From Rheum nobile (Eukaryota; Streptophyta; Magnoliopsida; Caryophyllales; Polygonaceae): DNA of 64,000 bases. A model generated the notes under the pieces. That model was given only the letters and a program-made list of their open reading frames with translations. It was not told where the DNA came from and made no database searches. This document shows positions 21,490 through 33,224 of this stretch, one piece after another. The stretch's first letter is position 1, and every line of letters begins with the position of its first letter. The DNA lies in assembly GCA_027886185.1 (NCBI GenBank), contig WOAB01000760.1, forward strand, positions 248,001-312,000, read 5' to 3'. Both the position numbers and the translations under genes were made by a program.

Positions 21490-22368
21490 TTATTGGGGTG
21501 TTACTTGCAGCGTAAGTCTCCTTACCATGTCCTTCAACTCAACAATATCACTTGCATACGCAGGGCGATTAGAGTCACCAGCATTGACTCCTTTCTTAGT
21601 AGAAGTTCTACCAAAATTTCTTGTGCCCTCTGCCATCTCCTGAATCTTCTCCATAGCTGCTGCCGGTGTTGTGTTTAGAATGTTGCCACCACATGCAGCA
21701 TCAACGATCCTCCTTTCACTGTCCAGCAGACCATTGTAAAGATGAAGCACCAAGTCCTGATTGGTGTACCCGTGGAACGGACAGCTTGAGCAAAGTCTCT
21801 TGAACCGCTCATAGTACTCATATAGGGTCTCGTCAGCCTCCTGCTCGATGTTGCTTATAGCCTTTTTCAAACTGTTTGCCTTCTTTGCAGGGAAATACTT
21901 TTCGAGAAACGCCTTATGCAGTTTGTTCCATGTGTCTATGCTTCCAGTAGGCAGATGGTAATACCAGTCATCAACAGCGTCCTTGAGGGTAAACCCGAAA
22001 GCTCTCATCTTGATTTGTTCCTCAGTGACGTTCACCGGTTTTATGCTCATGTAGGCAGTGTGGAATTTACCCATGTGCTTGATTGGGTCCTCTCCACTCA
22101 GCCCATGGAAGGTTGGGAGCAAATGAATCAGCCCCGACTTTAACTCAAAGTTTACGCCCTCTCCTACAGCAGGAATAGTCACAGCCAAAGGTTGCTGTTG
22201 CAGGTTGGGTGCAGTCAACTGCCTCAATGTTCGATCCGCGTCACCCATCTCAAATGCAGGGTTGTCAAAAACCAAAGTACGGTTGACTCTGCGATCCTGG
22301 GAAACAGTTCTCTCAATCTCTGGATCAAAATCAAGAAGAGGTGAATTAGTAGCACGAGTGTGAACCAT
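21490..22368 (-). pseudogene. gag: ATH1 gag (capsid region)
   Basis: Starts MVHTRATNSPLLDFDPEIE at 22368; the frame is open six codons further up, but this ATG matches the ATH2 start. Capsid core: VNFELKSGLIHLLPTFHGL, KMRAFGFTLKDAVDDWYYHL, AFLEKYFPAKKANSLKKAI, ETLYEYYERFKRLC, LYNGLLDSERRIVDAA, all characteristic of Athila gag. Ends at TAA where CAA is likely ancestral (VTPQ*). Confidence 0.92.
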
Positions 22369-22427
22369 AAGATAGGTCCACACCAAGGTTGGTAACTAAC
22401 AAACACACAAAAACAGAAAATTTGATT

Positions 22428-22444
22428 CCCTGGCAACGACGCCA
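22428..22444 (-). other. ATH1 primer-binding site (probably Asp tRNA)
   Basis: Minus strand TGGCGTCGTTGCCAGGG next to the 5' LTR end. It resembles the complement of plant Asp-tRNA 3' ends with two mismatches, as usual for Athila. Confidence 0.8.
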
Positions 22445-22448
22445 AATT

Positions 22449-23806
22449 TGACAGGGCTAAAGTCGTATGCCCAATCAAATAAATCCTAATATACCTACTA
22501 CAGAGTATAGCAAGCAAGTCAGGGTCGAACCCAATGGAATCAGGTTATCAATTCTTGTAGTATGCAAGTCACCAGCTAGGAACTAGGGGGGGGGGGTTAT
22601 AGTGTTTTTATGGTAATCAAGTAACAAGTAAGCAAGTAAACAAGTTTGCAAGTAAAAGTTGTGAATATGATGGGGAAAAGAGCCACACTTAACAAAGATC
22701 CACACAACAAGATATATGGTTGATCACTGAATTCTATTAATCTCAAGTTCTTATCTTTTCTTTAGTTGTTCTTATCCCGGTCTTAGGTAACTATTAGTTC
22801 TACCAGCCCTAGAAGTACTTATTACTAAATCAAATCCGAAAACCTTCAAGACTCAATAAAGCAATAGCATTCAACCAAGGATTCAATAAGATACATGCAA
22901 TAGAAACAACCCGTTACTATAAGCATGCAATTAACTCTCTCTCATGATGAACACTTGCAACCCGCTTATGTAAATCGTGTTTTCTACTAGATATGCAACC
23001 CGAACCCGGAATCACAAGTCCTAGCGATATGGATAATATCAATAAACCTAGGTGATCAGTCTAGATAAATCAATAAGATTCAATAAACATTCAAGCACAA
23101 GAGAATTAATACAACTAGATAGGAAAACGAACAAGAGTAGAAAACTCACAACCAATCAATTGCTGGCTTCAAAATGTCAAGTGCAACAATGGAGGTTTAG
23201 TTCTCCATAGGGTTTGTGAGAGAAAAACTAAGAACGGTGAAAACCAGGTTAAACTAAACAAAGTCTTCAAAAGACTCTTAAATACTAGGGCAATTAATTC
23301 AGAAATAAAGAAAAGAAAATAACAAACTTGGAAACAAAGTCTCGGAAATAAAATAAAACGGAAAATAAAAACTTGGAAAAGTCTTCAGCGCAACGTCACC
23401 GCTGGGTGCGGTGACACCCACCGCGGGGTGCGGTGATCTTCCAGTGTCCAGCCTCGCCTTTCTAACCTTCTCATCGCGGGTGCGGCAAGGCCCACCGCTG
23501 GGTGCGGTGGCACTTCAGAACTTCGGCCTCCTTTCTGCTCAATCTGTCGCGGGGCGCGGCAAGGCTTCGGCGCGGGTGCGGCAAGGCTCCAGACTCCTAT
23601 GTCTTCTCTCCATAAGCTTCTCCTTGCATCCTTCGCACCACTCCTCAATGCTTCTCTTCCATGTGCTTCAGAACTCTGTAATTCCTATGATTTCTTCACT
23701 CCTTGGCTTCTCATCCGGATCACAGAGTTAACACCAGAACATATCTAAAACTCATCTAAATCATGCTAATAACCACTAGATGTGCTATTCAATATATCGC
23801 ATATCA
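22449..23806 (-). repeat. ATH1 5' LTR
   Basis: 1358 bp, TGACAGGG to ATATCA. Partner of the split 3' LTR. An eleven-G run lies near 22586 and a GC-rich palindrome cluster at about 23396-23590. Confidence 0.95.
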
Positions 23807-23811
23807 CATTC
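23807..23811. repeat. Target-site duplication of ATH1, right copy (CATTC)
   Basis: Matches 1263-1267. Confidence 0.95.
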
Positions 23812-24295
23812 CATTTAAGGAGAATGATATTCCTAAGAATAGATCTAAGGAATAAGTAACAGCTTGAATCTTGCAGAAGTTTGAAAATCACTTAAATCTC
23901 ATACTTTTAACTTCATACTTTAAACCTCATTTATAGAAATAGTTATTTATGAAGTTAGTTCCTCAAAACTAGTAATATGATTATCACAAAACTCTTACTA
24001 AGACAAAATTGCACTTTTAAAATTTACAATCATAAAGTTAATTTGACTGCCTATAACACGATATTTTATACACTAATTATCTATAACACGATATTTTATA
24101 CACTAATTATAAATAGCTTTCGAAGTTCAAATAGCTAAATCATTATTTTAAATTCCAAGGACTAAAGAAAACTTTTAATTCAACATTTAAATCTTCAAAG
24201 TTCTTTTTAATAGAACATAGGTTGAAAATAGTTTCGAAATTAATTCTTTCGAAAATTATCAAACCTAACAATAAGCCAAAAATTTTAAAACCATT
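23812..24295 (-). other. TK4 leader, primer-proximal part, with a 30-bp tandem duplication
   Basis: AT-rich non-coding leader interrupted by ATH1. Contains a perfect 30-bp direct duplication at 24051-24080 and 24081-24110 (unit starting CTATAACACGATATTT). Confidence 0.75.
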
Positions 24296-24307
24296 GCTCT
24301 GATACCA
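24296..24307 (-). other. TK4 primer-binding site (initiator Met tRNA)
   Basis: Minus strand TGGTATCAGAGC, four bases from the LTR end, the same arrangement as in TK1-TK3. Confidence 0.9.
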
Positions 24308-24311
24308 CATC

Positions 24312-26667
24312 TGTAACACCCCCGACTTACATCGGTTGTGCCACACGCCAGTGACCTCAGACGTTCTGTCCGATATCACCCAAGGCTTTGATCGGAACAA
24401 TTAACTTAAATAAACATAATAAATAACGAAAGATTAAACATCGGAAGACATTTGTATGGGAAACCCAATTCTTTTATTAAAAGATCTCTCCTCAAATGAG
24501 AGTAGCGTTTACACAATAGTGTAAAATTTCAGCGAAAGATTTTAAATTACACAGCGGAAGACTTTTAAGATTCAACCTATAACATGGCTAAGTTATAAAG
24601 ATATATTAAAGTAATACTTAACAACTTAAAACATTAATACTTAAATCTTCGTCTGCAAGCCTCTCTTTCTTCAACTAGTTACTTCGACTTCGGGAACCAA
24701 CCACTGATTTGCCGTATAGGACGGATGATACCAGCCAACCATGCAAGGGAATATAATCGGTTGGTTAGTCTAATGAAAGACTATGCAAGGGTACAAACAG
24801 AATGGTTCTAGTGATCGTAACCGTTTACTATCATTGTTCCTCGAATAAAAACCAAAGGAACGATATATAACCCGGTACTTTCACGGAATGATTAGTATTT
24901 AGATATGCACTGAAGAGAAGACTCCAAATAAAATGAGTCTTATGGGAAACGTATGAAGAGAAGACTTCAAGAGATTGAGTCTTATCGGAAAGTATGACAA
25001 ATGTTTGAGAATATTATAATTTCACACAAGCGTTTAAAAAGACTTGATGTTTCGGTTCACGACCAACCTCACCGCACAATGTGAATTCAGATTAGAAAGA
25101 GAACTTTACTTTGATCAAGTCAAGATGAGTTTTCCTAGTTGTACTACATCCTAGCTGCACTACTCGCCTGAGGGTATATTAACTATGTGCGACAACGGCA
25201 CTTATCTTATTTAATTCCAAAACGCGCATCACGTTATAAGCTTTTATCGTGATCATCTCATTCCGAGATGAGAGATCTCTTGGGAGCAACTCCCGAAATG
25301 TGTGACACTAGCTAAGTGCACCACCTCTATACTCGGATAGAGGACGGTTATGACCTGCAAGATGGTGTTAGGTCGTCCTAACCACCATGGTTATAAAGAA
25401 ACGACTGTACCTCGTAGGGTACCAAGTAGCGTTCCTACGAATACTCGTGCTAACTAAACAGTTCAAGCACACTATAGTCCACATCAATGCCATCAAGGCC
25501 ATCATAAATATATATATAATAGCGTTGTTTTAGCAATATACAACCTATTATAATATCATATTTTAATCGTATCATTTATAAAATCTGTTCCCAAACGAAA
25601 ACAGTAATTCATCCCAATTTAATTAACAATTAAGCAATTGATAATTAATGGAAACATGGAATGATAAGCAAGAGCGAACCGCCACTTGCCTTAGATCAGA
25701 CGAAGCTCAAAGACAACAGGTTTCCGGGTCCGAACGGGGACATAACTCAGGTCACAAATCCCTACGGAACGATCCATAATGGAACCCTAAGTTAGATTCG
25801 ATAATAACATATACGAATCTAAAGAAAGACGAACCAAAGCGAAGGAACAAAGCCTCGCTCGAGACTACAACACCCAAAGCCACACCACTAGCCCAGCCAC
25901 ACCGCGGGTGCGGTGGCTTCTGGCCGCGGGTGCGGTCAAGCTACATCGGCTAATCGACGACGACAAAGGCTCACCTTGATCGACATGTTTGGCTTCAGTT
26001 TGGATGGGTTTCGACTTCCAAACACCTTTTGGAGAGTATATTCTCCTCCTATGGTAGCTCCGGCGAGAGCTTAAGTTTCCGGCAAAAATTCCACAAATCC
26101 GGCGAGAGAGAAAGGAAGATTTAGATGTACCAATTTCCTCTCCAAGTCCTCTCCTTGTATAGCCTCACAGGTCGGTCTTAAGCAAGGAGGTCAATCAAGG
26201 TGGTGAGAAGCAAGGAGGTGCATCACCCGACCAGGGAACATGGGTGGCAACGGCGACGCCATGTCGAGGCCCGACGAACCGCAGAAAAGCTGTCTGCGAT
26301 GACGACGACGCCGCGGGGTGCGGTGGCTCACCGCGGGTGCGGTGGAGCCGCCCTTGGCACCGCGGGTGCGGCCACCCGACCGCGGGTGCGGTTTAGGCCA
26401 AATCTGGGCCTTTTGCCCGAGAATGTATAGGCACGAGTTTTTAAATCTCCAGGTTAATTATATTCGTACCCGGTTAATATCTTTGCACCCGAACAAATAT
26501 TCGAAGTCCCGAAAATACGTTGAATGTATTTTATACCACTCAAGGAATTATTTCGGAGATCATGGACGTTACGGAAAAATCCGAACTCCACTGAAAGTGA
26601 AATAATTATTTGAACGAAGGTTGGGAAAATTACTCAAATATCCTATCTAAAAATGAGGGGTATTACA
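24312..26667 (-). repeat. TK4 5' LTR
   Basis: 2356 bp; on the minus strand runs from TGTAATACCCC to GGGGTGTTACA. Shares the conserved stem-loop block (24707-24772) with the other Tekay-like LTRs. Its GC-rich palindromes are of the CACCGC...GCGGTG type seen in ATH1 and ATH2, not the GGCGACCGCC type of TK1-TK3: copies at about 25903-25936 and 26309-26392. The TK4 3' LTR is outside the window to the left. Confidence 0.9.
26309..26392. repeat. GC-rich palindrome cluster in the TK4 LTR
   Basis: Four near-consecutive copies of (C)ACCGCGGG(G)TGCGG(TG) within 85 bp; two more at 25903-25936. Confidence 0.82.
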
Positions 26668-27348
26668 CCCTTGGTGTTATTGCTTCTTCTAGGGCCCTTT
26701 CTTAAACTCTTTCCCATTGACCATTAGAACTTCCTTCAAAGGGTTAACCATGATGTTTTGCTCAACAGTTTTGAGCATCACGTGTAGCTCATTGAGAGTC
26801 TTGCTCATGGCTCCCATGTGATACATTTGCCTAAAGTGGGCAAATCCATCATGTAGGGAGTATAAGATCATATATGTAGCCGTCTCAACATTGTAGGGGT
26901 TACCAAGTCGAGCCATCTTGTCAAACAAGCCTATCATGTTATAAACATGTGGCCCAACTGGTTTCCCTTTCTCGAGCTTACATTGCAATATGGACTTGAG
27001 GGTCAAGTACCGCTCAACTCTGGCTTGCTCCTTAAAGAGACCTCTAAGATTTCTCATAATGGTATGGGCATCCTAATTTTCAAACATCTGTTGAATATCA
27101 GGTTCCATAGCAGCCAGCATCAGGCAAGTGACATTCATTGCCCGTTCGTATATTGTCTTGTGACGTGCCTTGTCCTCATTAGATGAGCTGACAGTCGGCT
27201 CTGGGATGGAGGTTTCTAAGACATCCTCTTGTCCCTCAGACCTAAGAATAATTCTCAGATTCCTTTCATAATCAAGGAAATTCTTGTCGTTCAACTTGTT
27301 TTTCTCAACGATTGAGCGAAGAGTGAATTTGAGGTGTTTAGAAGACAT
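26668..27348 (-). pseudogene. gag: COP: Ty1/copia gag remnant
   Basis: One frame from MSSKHLKFTLRS at 27348, with KLNDKNFLDYERNLRIILRS, CLMLAAMEPDIQQMFEN, then a stop (27073), MRNLRGLFKEQARVERY, GKPVGPHVYNMIGLFDKMARLG and MSKTLNELHVMLKTVEQN. This is the copia-type gag (UBN2-like) pattern. Only the N-terminal two-thirds remain because TK4 inserted at 26667; zinc knuckle and pol are absent. Ty1/copia rather than gypsy is clear from these motifs. Confidence 0.88.
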
Positions 27349-27777
27349 AGTAACTAAAAAAACGGAATAAAACATGCAGATAAATTATGATTGACATGCA
27401 AGAACTTAAAATTTAGACAAGTTATAAAATAGTAAGTTTTTGCCCATTCTACTCAATTAAATTTCCCTTGTGAGTAAAATGACTCCAAGATCCTATCTTA
27501 GATGAAACTCTAGCATACTAAGGCACTTCCCCAAGTCTTATATAATCAAGGTAAGTAAACCCAATACTAATTATAACACCTTATAGCTCTTGGTTGATGG
27601 TCGCATTTTATGTAAGACTCATCCTTATGCCTCATGATCCAAAACTAAGCCTTTTGGTCTCTTGTTGAGTGTAACCATATCAAGGCAGCATGCCCCTATT
27701 AGACATACTCGCACTATCCCAAGGTCAAGGAAGGACACCTCGCTAGGGTGAAACTATCCAACGAATTCCAAGAGCCT
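27349..27777 (-). other. COP leader, gag-proximal part
   Basis: Non-coding leader upstream of the copia gag, cut by ATH2. Continues at 44305. The last five bases, AGCCT, form the ATH2 target duplication. Confidence 0.7.
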
Positions 27778-28241
27778 TGACAGGCCTAAGATCGTATGCC
27801 TAATCAAAGAAATCCTAAAGTACCTACTAAAGAGTATAGCAAGCAAGTCAGGGTCGAATCCAAGGGAATCAGATTATCAATTCTTATGCTTTTCAAGTCA
27901 CCAACTAGGAACGAGGGGGGGGGGGGGGGGGGGGTTTAATATCAGTTTCGTAACCAAGTAACAAGTAAACAGATTCGCATGTAAAGGTTGTGAATATGAT
28001 TGGGGAAAAGCGCCACACCTGACAAAGATCCACACAACAAGAGATATGGTTGATCACTGAATTCTATTAATCTCAAGTTCTTATCTTTCCTTTAGTTGTT
28101 CTTATCCCGATCATATGTAACTATTAGTTCTACCAGTCCTAATAGTACTTATTACTAAATCAAATCCGAAAACCTTCAAGACTCAACAAAGCAATAGCAT
28201 TCAAACAAGGATTCAACAAGATACATGCAATAGAAACAACC
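27778..28241 (-). repeat. ATH2 3' LTR, distal part, with a 20-G run
   Basis: Aligns with 42940-43390. A run of 20 G at 27915-27934 corresponds to seven G in the partner LTR. Confidence 0.92.
28237..28241. repeat. Target-site duplication of TK2, left copy (CAACC)
   Basis: Repeated at 38848-38852. The uninterrupted ATH2 5' LTR has a single CAACC near 43386. Confidence 0.95.
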
Positions 28242-30663
28242 TGTGATACCCCGTATTTCTATAAGGTTATTTTGGGAATTTTGGGAATTTTCCCGAACAC
28301 CCGTTTTGTACGTCAGATTTAATTCAGAGAGTTTAAGACATTCTGTAATGTGCTCAATCTCTGTAATATTTTTCTCAGTGAAATATAATACAGACGATGT
28401 ACCTTGGATCTTAATACTCGTTCGTGTACGATTATTTTTATCCCGGGTTAAGCCAACGTCATCCAAAAGCCATTTGGTCAAAGCTGACCTGGCGGCGCCC
28501 GCCGTAAATACGACGGCGACCGCCGTAAATACGGCGGCGACCGCCGTTTATGGCTCGAGGCAGATGTCCTCTCATCGACGAGCTGGGCAAGAGGGCTAGG
28601 AAACGGCGACCGCCGTACAATGCGACGACCGCCGCCATTAGCCCGCCGCCATTGTCTTTCAAAGCAGCGACCTAGGGAAAACACGGCGCCCACCGTAAGC
28701 TAGCGGGGGGATAGGCCAGTGCTCACCGGCGAGCCTCTGACAATGCCGATTCTAGCCTTCCACTTCTCCATTTAGGCCATCATGATGTTCCCTGAGGTTT
28801 GGCTATTTAAGGAGAAGGTTTGGGGATCGGATTGAAGCAAAAACATAAGCTTAAATCCTCCAAATTGTTCTCGCCGGAAAAGCTTGCCCTCGCTGGAGTT
28901 TGGAAGTGATCGTCGGTGCCCATTTTGGTGTTGTTTCCAGTTGCTTAAGGAAGCCTTGGAGGCCCTCAGATGCATAGCATCCAAAGCAAGGAAAAAGGGG
29001 GATAATTCGCTTGTGTTTTGGTGAGTTTTGTTCTCGTTTCTGTTGACTGGTGTTCTTCACGGCGCCCGCCGTACAGTGGCGGTGACCACCGTGATGAACA
29101 GCGGCGCCCGTTGCCAAGAACAGCGGCGACCGCCGCCAGAAGGGTTGTTGGCCTCGGCCCTGGGTGGTCGTCTTTCGGGCGTCGTTTCTTTCGATTTCTT
29201 TCGTTTGTCCTTAGATTCATACTAGTTTATGTCGGATCTAACTCAGGGTTTCTGTATGGGTCGACCCGAAGGAATCTGTGATGTCGGAGCTGTCCCTATG
29301 TCGAGCCCGGAAACTCGTTGTCTCTAGCTTTGTTCCAGATCTGCGGATTAAGGCAAGTGGCGGTTCGCTCTTGCTCATCGTTCCATATTTACATTAATTA
29401 TCAGTTATTTCAATTGAGTAATTAATTTGGATCGATTATTGTGTTTGTCTAGAAATGGTTTTATAAACTGTTTTGGTAAATCATATAATAGGTTGTATAT
29501 CTGCTAGAACAACGCTATTATTTATGATCGCCTTGCGGGCATTTATGTGGATTTATCCGAACTATCGGTGTGCTATAACTGTTTAGTTAGCACTGTTAGA
29601 TAGGAACGTTACCCGGATCCCGTCCAGTCGTTTCTTTATAATCGGGTAGAGGGGTGGCTCGTCCCCATCCAATACCATTTTAAGGTCATGATCGGTCTCT
29701 TTCACAAGTGTGTAGAGGCAGGACACTTAGCTGGTGTCACAAACCTTTCGGTGTGCGTCACTCTCGACGAAACGCATACTAAGATGTGTCGTTCCAATGG
29801 TGGGGTACACATGTAAAAGTCTATAACGTGATGCGTGTTTTGAAACATAAATCAGATAAGTGCTACTCGACGCACATAATTAATAAACCTTTGACGAGTA
29901 GTGCAGCTAAGCGATAATGCAGCTAGGAAAGCTCGTCTCCACTTTTAGATCGCTCGAATGCGATACTGTGATTTCTTTAATTATTCAAGACTTTGTCATA
30001 CTTCGTTAAGACTCGATCTTTGGAGTCTTCTCTTGGGTGTTCCGATAAGATTCACTTCAGTTGGAATCTTCTCTTGTTCATATCTTTTGATATCATCTAG
30101 TAGAAGTATGAAGGTTGACTATCGTCGTCGGTTATTATTCGAGGAGCGATGAGTCTAACCTAATACGACTACTCGAACCATCTGCTTTGCACCCTTGTAT
30201 AGTCTTTCATTAGACTAACCAACCTAAATTGTTCTCTGCATGGTTGGCTGGTGTCATCCGTTCGATTCGGCACATCAGATAGAGCGCAGAGATAAGAAGA
30301 CCAAATTGACTATGAGGACGACGGTTGTTTTTGAATGTTTTAATAATTTCTTTAATCAGGTTGAGATCTTTTGGGCAATGTATTTTTATAAAGACTTCCG
30401 ATGTACTCTATTTATATCTTCTAAGACTTCCGCTGTATTTATTTAAACTCTGTGATCGGCCTATTCGAGATTGGGTTGTAATCCTATAACTCATGTTTCA
30501 TTTGAACAATGTTATGTTCTGATTTAATTACTTTGATCATTATGCATCAATTGTACTTGATGATTGTATTTAAACGGTAAAGCCTTGGGTGATCTCGGTA
30601 AGGAACATTGAGGTCACTAGCGGTAATACCTTTCCAAATGGGTTAAGATTTGGGGGTGTTACA
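28242..30663 (+). repeat. TK2 5' LTR
   Basis: 2422 bp. The first ~190 bp and last ~1.2 kb resemble TK1; the middle (about 28450-29200) is different sequence but carries its own GGCGACCGCC-type palindromes (28490-28700 and 29055-29135). TATTTAA near 28801 may be its TATA box. Stem-loop block at 30211-30278. Confidence 0.94.
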
Positions 30664-30667
30664 GTTG

Positions 30668-30680
30668 TGGTATCAGAGCC
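30668..30680 (+). other. TK2 primer-binding site (initiator Met tRNA)
   Basis: TGGTATCAGAGCC, four bases past the LTR end; one base longer than in TK1. Confidence 0.92.
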
Positions 30681-30802
30681 TAAGGTTTTAAAATGGGTTG
30701 GGTATTTGAAAACCATTTACTCGTTTTTAATTGAAAAGTATTTTCAAAAGGCTCTGAGTTTAAAAATAAAAACGGTGTTTTCATTTTCAACCGTTCATAG
30801 TC

Positions 30803-31804
30803 ACGTCTTCCATACAGTCTGATGTAGTAAGCTTGCTTCTATGTCTAGAAAGACTAATCCCTTCCTCGTTGTCCTGTAGGATAGGTGTGTGCTTTTCTCT
30901 TAGCAAGGGGTTGAAGGTTGCCAAGACGGACCCGCCGTCTCCAGGCAGGCTAGACTTCCCGATTCCCTAGAGATGCTTCGAGGTCGGAGGCCCGAGTAGC
31001 CCGCCCGAGGACATCAAGTACGTTCTCCCCGAGTCAGTTGTCCTGACACCTAGGGATGTTGTGGCCCCTGCGGCTGCACCTGTAGAGCCGCCAAGAGTGG
31101 AGGAAGTACATGAGGCAGAACAGGAAGAAGAGGAGTTGTCAAGGTACGAGCAAGGGTACTATAACGACGACTTCCTGCTTGGACCAATCCCAGAAGAGAT
31201 CGAGTATGAGGAAGAAGAGATGCTTGAGATAGATCATGTCGAGAACGAGGATATGATTGAGGATGATCCCGAGGATGAGGATCCCATAGAGGATGATCTA
31301 GAGGAGGACCCTGAGATGGACCTTGAGGGGCAGGATCAGGAGCCCGGTTCAGATTTTCCGCGTGTGGTAGAGTTGTCACCAGTGCCGGTTTATGCACTCA
31401 TGACTGATGATGATTGGGAGGCACTGTACACTGAGTACGGTATTGGGAGGAGTGGCCCGACCATGATCTACGAGGACTATCCGCCTACTCTGCCTCAGAG
31501 GAGGAGGAGATCAGAGGCTGAGTTGAGGGAGATCCTTCGCCAGAGCGAGATGATCTCTCATATGGAGCAACAGCGACGGATGGACGAGATGATTGCTAGC
31601 GCTCAGAGGAGGGCTGGGATAGGAGGACCACTCATGAACGATCCCTACTTCTCCATGACTGAGATTGGGTCAGGATCACCAGAGCCATGTGATCCAGGGC
31701 TGAGCAGGGTGTGAAGCCCGTCGCCAGAGCTCGATGGTGAGCGGAGCCCGAAGAGACCCTGCACTAGAAGCCTGTCTTACAGGAGACGTTTTGGAGCGCC
31801 TTGA
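30803..31804 (+). pseudogene. TK2 copy of the acidic accessory ORF
   Basis: Homologous to TK1 4588-5592 in one continuous frame, but the start is ACG, with in-frame TAG at 30968 and TGA at 31712 (TK1 has CGA there). The longest open part is 31061-31714. Conserved blocks: LSRYEQG, DDFLLGPIPEEIEYE, an acidic run with DDPEDEDPIEDD, DDWEALYTEYGIGRSG, ILRQSEMIS, QRRAGIGGP, NDPYFSMTE and SPKRPC. The acidic repeat has fewer units than in TK1, so repeat number changes while flanking blocks persist. Function unknown. Confidence 0.75.
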
Positions 31805-32081
31805 TGAGGATCGGCATTGCCTATCGTAGTAGTTTCCTTTCTTAGTATTCCAGTATGTACTTTGTGTAATATTTCAGTATTGTGGCAAGTACTCTGTGAA
31901 ATACTTTTATCTTCAAGCAATTTTGTCCTAGCGCTCGGAAGATCGACTTATGTGTAGCTTGTAAAATAGTTCCAGTTCATCTATAAAATACCCAGTTGAT
32001 CTATTCCGAGTAATTTTGCTACATTAAGTTTATGGAATAAATATTAATGTATGAAATACTTGGAATTTGATCGGTAAACAG

Positions 32082-33206
32082 ATGGTGAACACAAGGAACA
32101 CAAGGCGAGCTGGTGTTGGGACTAGTCAGGAGCCCAGACCAATCATAAGAGATGTTGCACAAGATGAGCATGTATCTGAATCCCATAATCAATCCGGGGG
32201 CAATGGTCAGGATCAGAGTAATGCACCAGTAGTGTTTGATACTGCAGCAGTAGAGGCAATTCGAGGAATTGTCATGCAAGCTATCACTGATGCTATGCGA
32301 CCAAATGCGCCACAGGCACAAGGCATGCCGATTCCCCCACTGGTTCCTAGATTTGAGGAGCCAAGAAACCATGATGCCCAGGAGAATGCAGTCAGGATTA
32401 GGGACAACTATGGTCGTGCTCTGAAGACCATCAGTTCTATGAGGCCTGACAGCTTCAACGGAAAAGGGGAACCCGTCAGGGTGACCCATTGGTTTTCTCA
32501 TATAGAGAGGCTGTTCCGCAATGTGATGTGTACAGAGGCTGAGAAGGTCCACATAGCTTCCTTGCAGTTGAAGGATGAGGCCAGTGAGTGGTGGGAGAGT
32601 ACAGGCTTAGCTGATAGCCCTGTGTTGACATGGTCAATGTTTAAGACCAAAATGACTGGCCATTTCTTCTCTCGAGCTATGAGAGAGGAGAAACACAAGG
32701 AGTTTCTGTACCCCAAGACTGATGGATTGAAGGTGACCGAGCTTGCCACCAAATTCAACCATCTCTTGCAGTATGTTGGACCTGAGATATCCAGTGAGGC
32801 ACAAAAGATCTGGTACTTCCACGAGTGGATGAACCAAGATATCAAGCCGATGATGGTGCACCACACATGCTCTACTCTGGAGCAGTATGTGGATGCAGCC
32901 TACAAGCTGGAGGTAACTCTGGAGGAGTCGACCAAGAGGCACAATCGGCAGAGGTCGATGCAGAACCAAGGGAGTGGATTCAAGCGACCTGCGCCACCGT
33001 CCAATTTTGCCAAGTCTGGTCGAGCAAAGACGGACATGACTCAAGGAGGGTTGATGCAGCAGTCAGGTCAGAGCAAGAGTTCATTCCAGTGTTACAACTG
33101 TGGTATTGCAGGGCATAAGAGCAATGAGTGTCCGAAGGAGAAGAGGTCGTGCTTTGGATGTGGACATGAGGGGCATTTGCAGAAGTTCTGTAGGCAGGGA
33201 AAATAG
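32082..33206 (+). pseudogene. gag-pol: TK2 gag
   Basis: Starts MVNTRNTRRAGVGTSQ (an ATG five codons upstream is not conserved). Capsid core with THWFSHIERLFRNV and EASEWWESTGL; knuckles CYNCGIAGHKSNEC and CFGCGHEGHLQKFC. Ends at TAG 33204-33206 (CAG in TK1), and a second TAG follows at 33222-33224; both fit C-to-T change. The frame continues to protease. Confidence 0.92.
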
Positions 33207-33224
33207 AAGGGAGCTGAGTCATAG

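Larger units (their letters stand above)
1268..23806 (-). mobile_element. ATH1: complete Athila-lineage Ty3/gypsy retrotransposon, interrupted by TK1
   Basis: Read on the minus strand: 5' LTR 23806-22449, primer site, gag, protease, RT, RNase H, integrase, Athila ORF2, polypurine tract, 3' LTR 13716-13127 plus 2031-1268. The 3' LTR is split by TK1. Assignment to Athila rests on gag (FELKSGLIHLLPTFHGLSGE), the protease DLGASINV motif, the Asp-tRNA-like primer site and the second ORF. Without TK1 the element is about 11.4 kb. Stops interrupt most domains, so it is not autonomous now. Confidence 0.93.
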
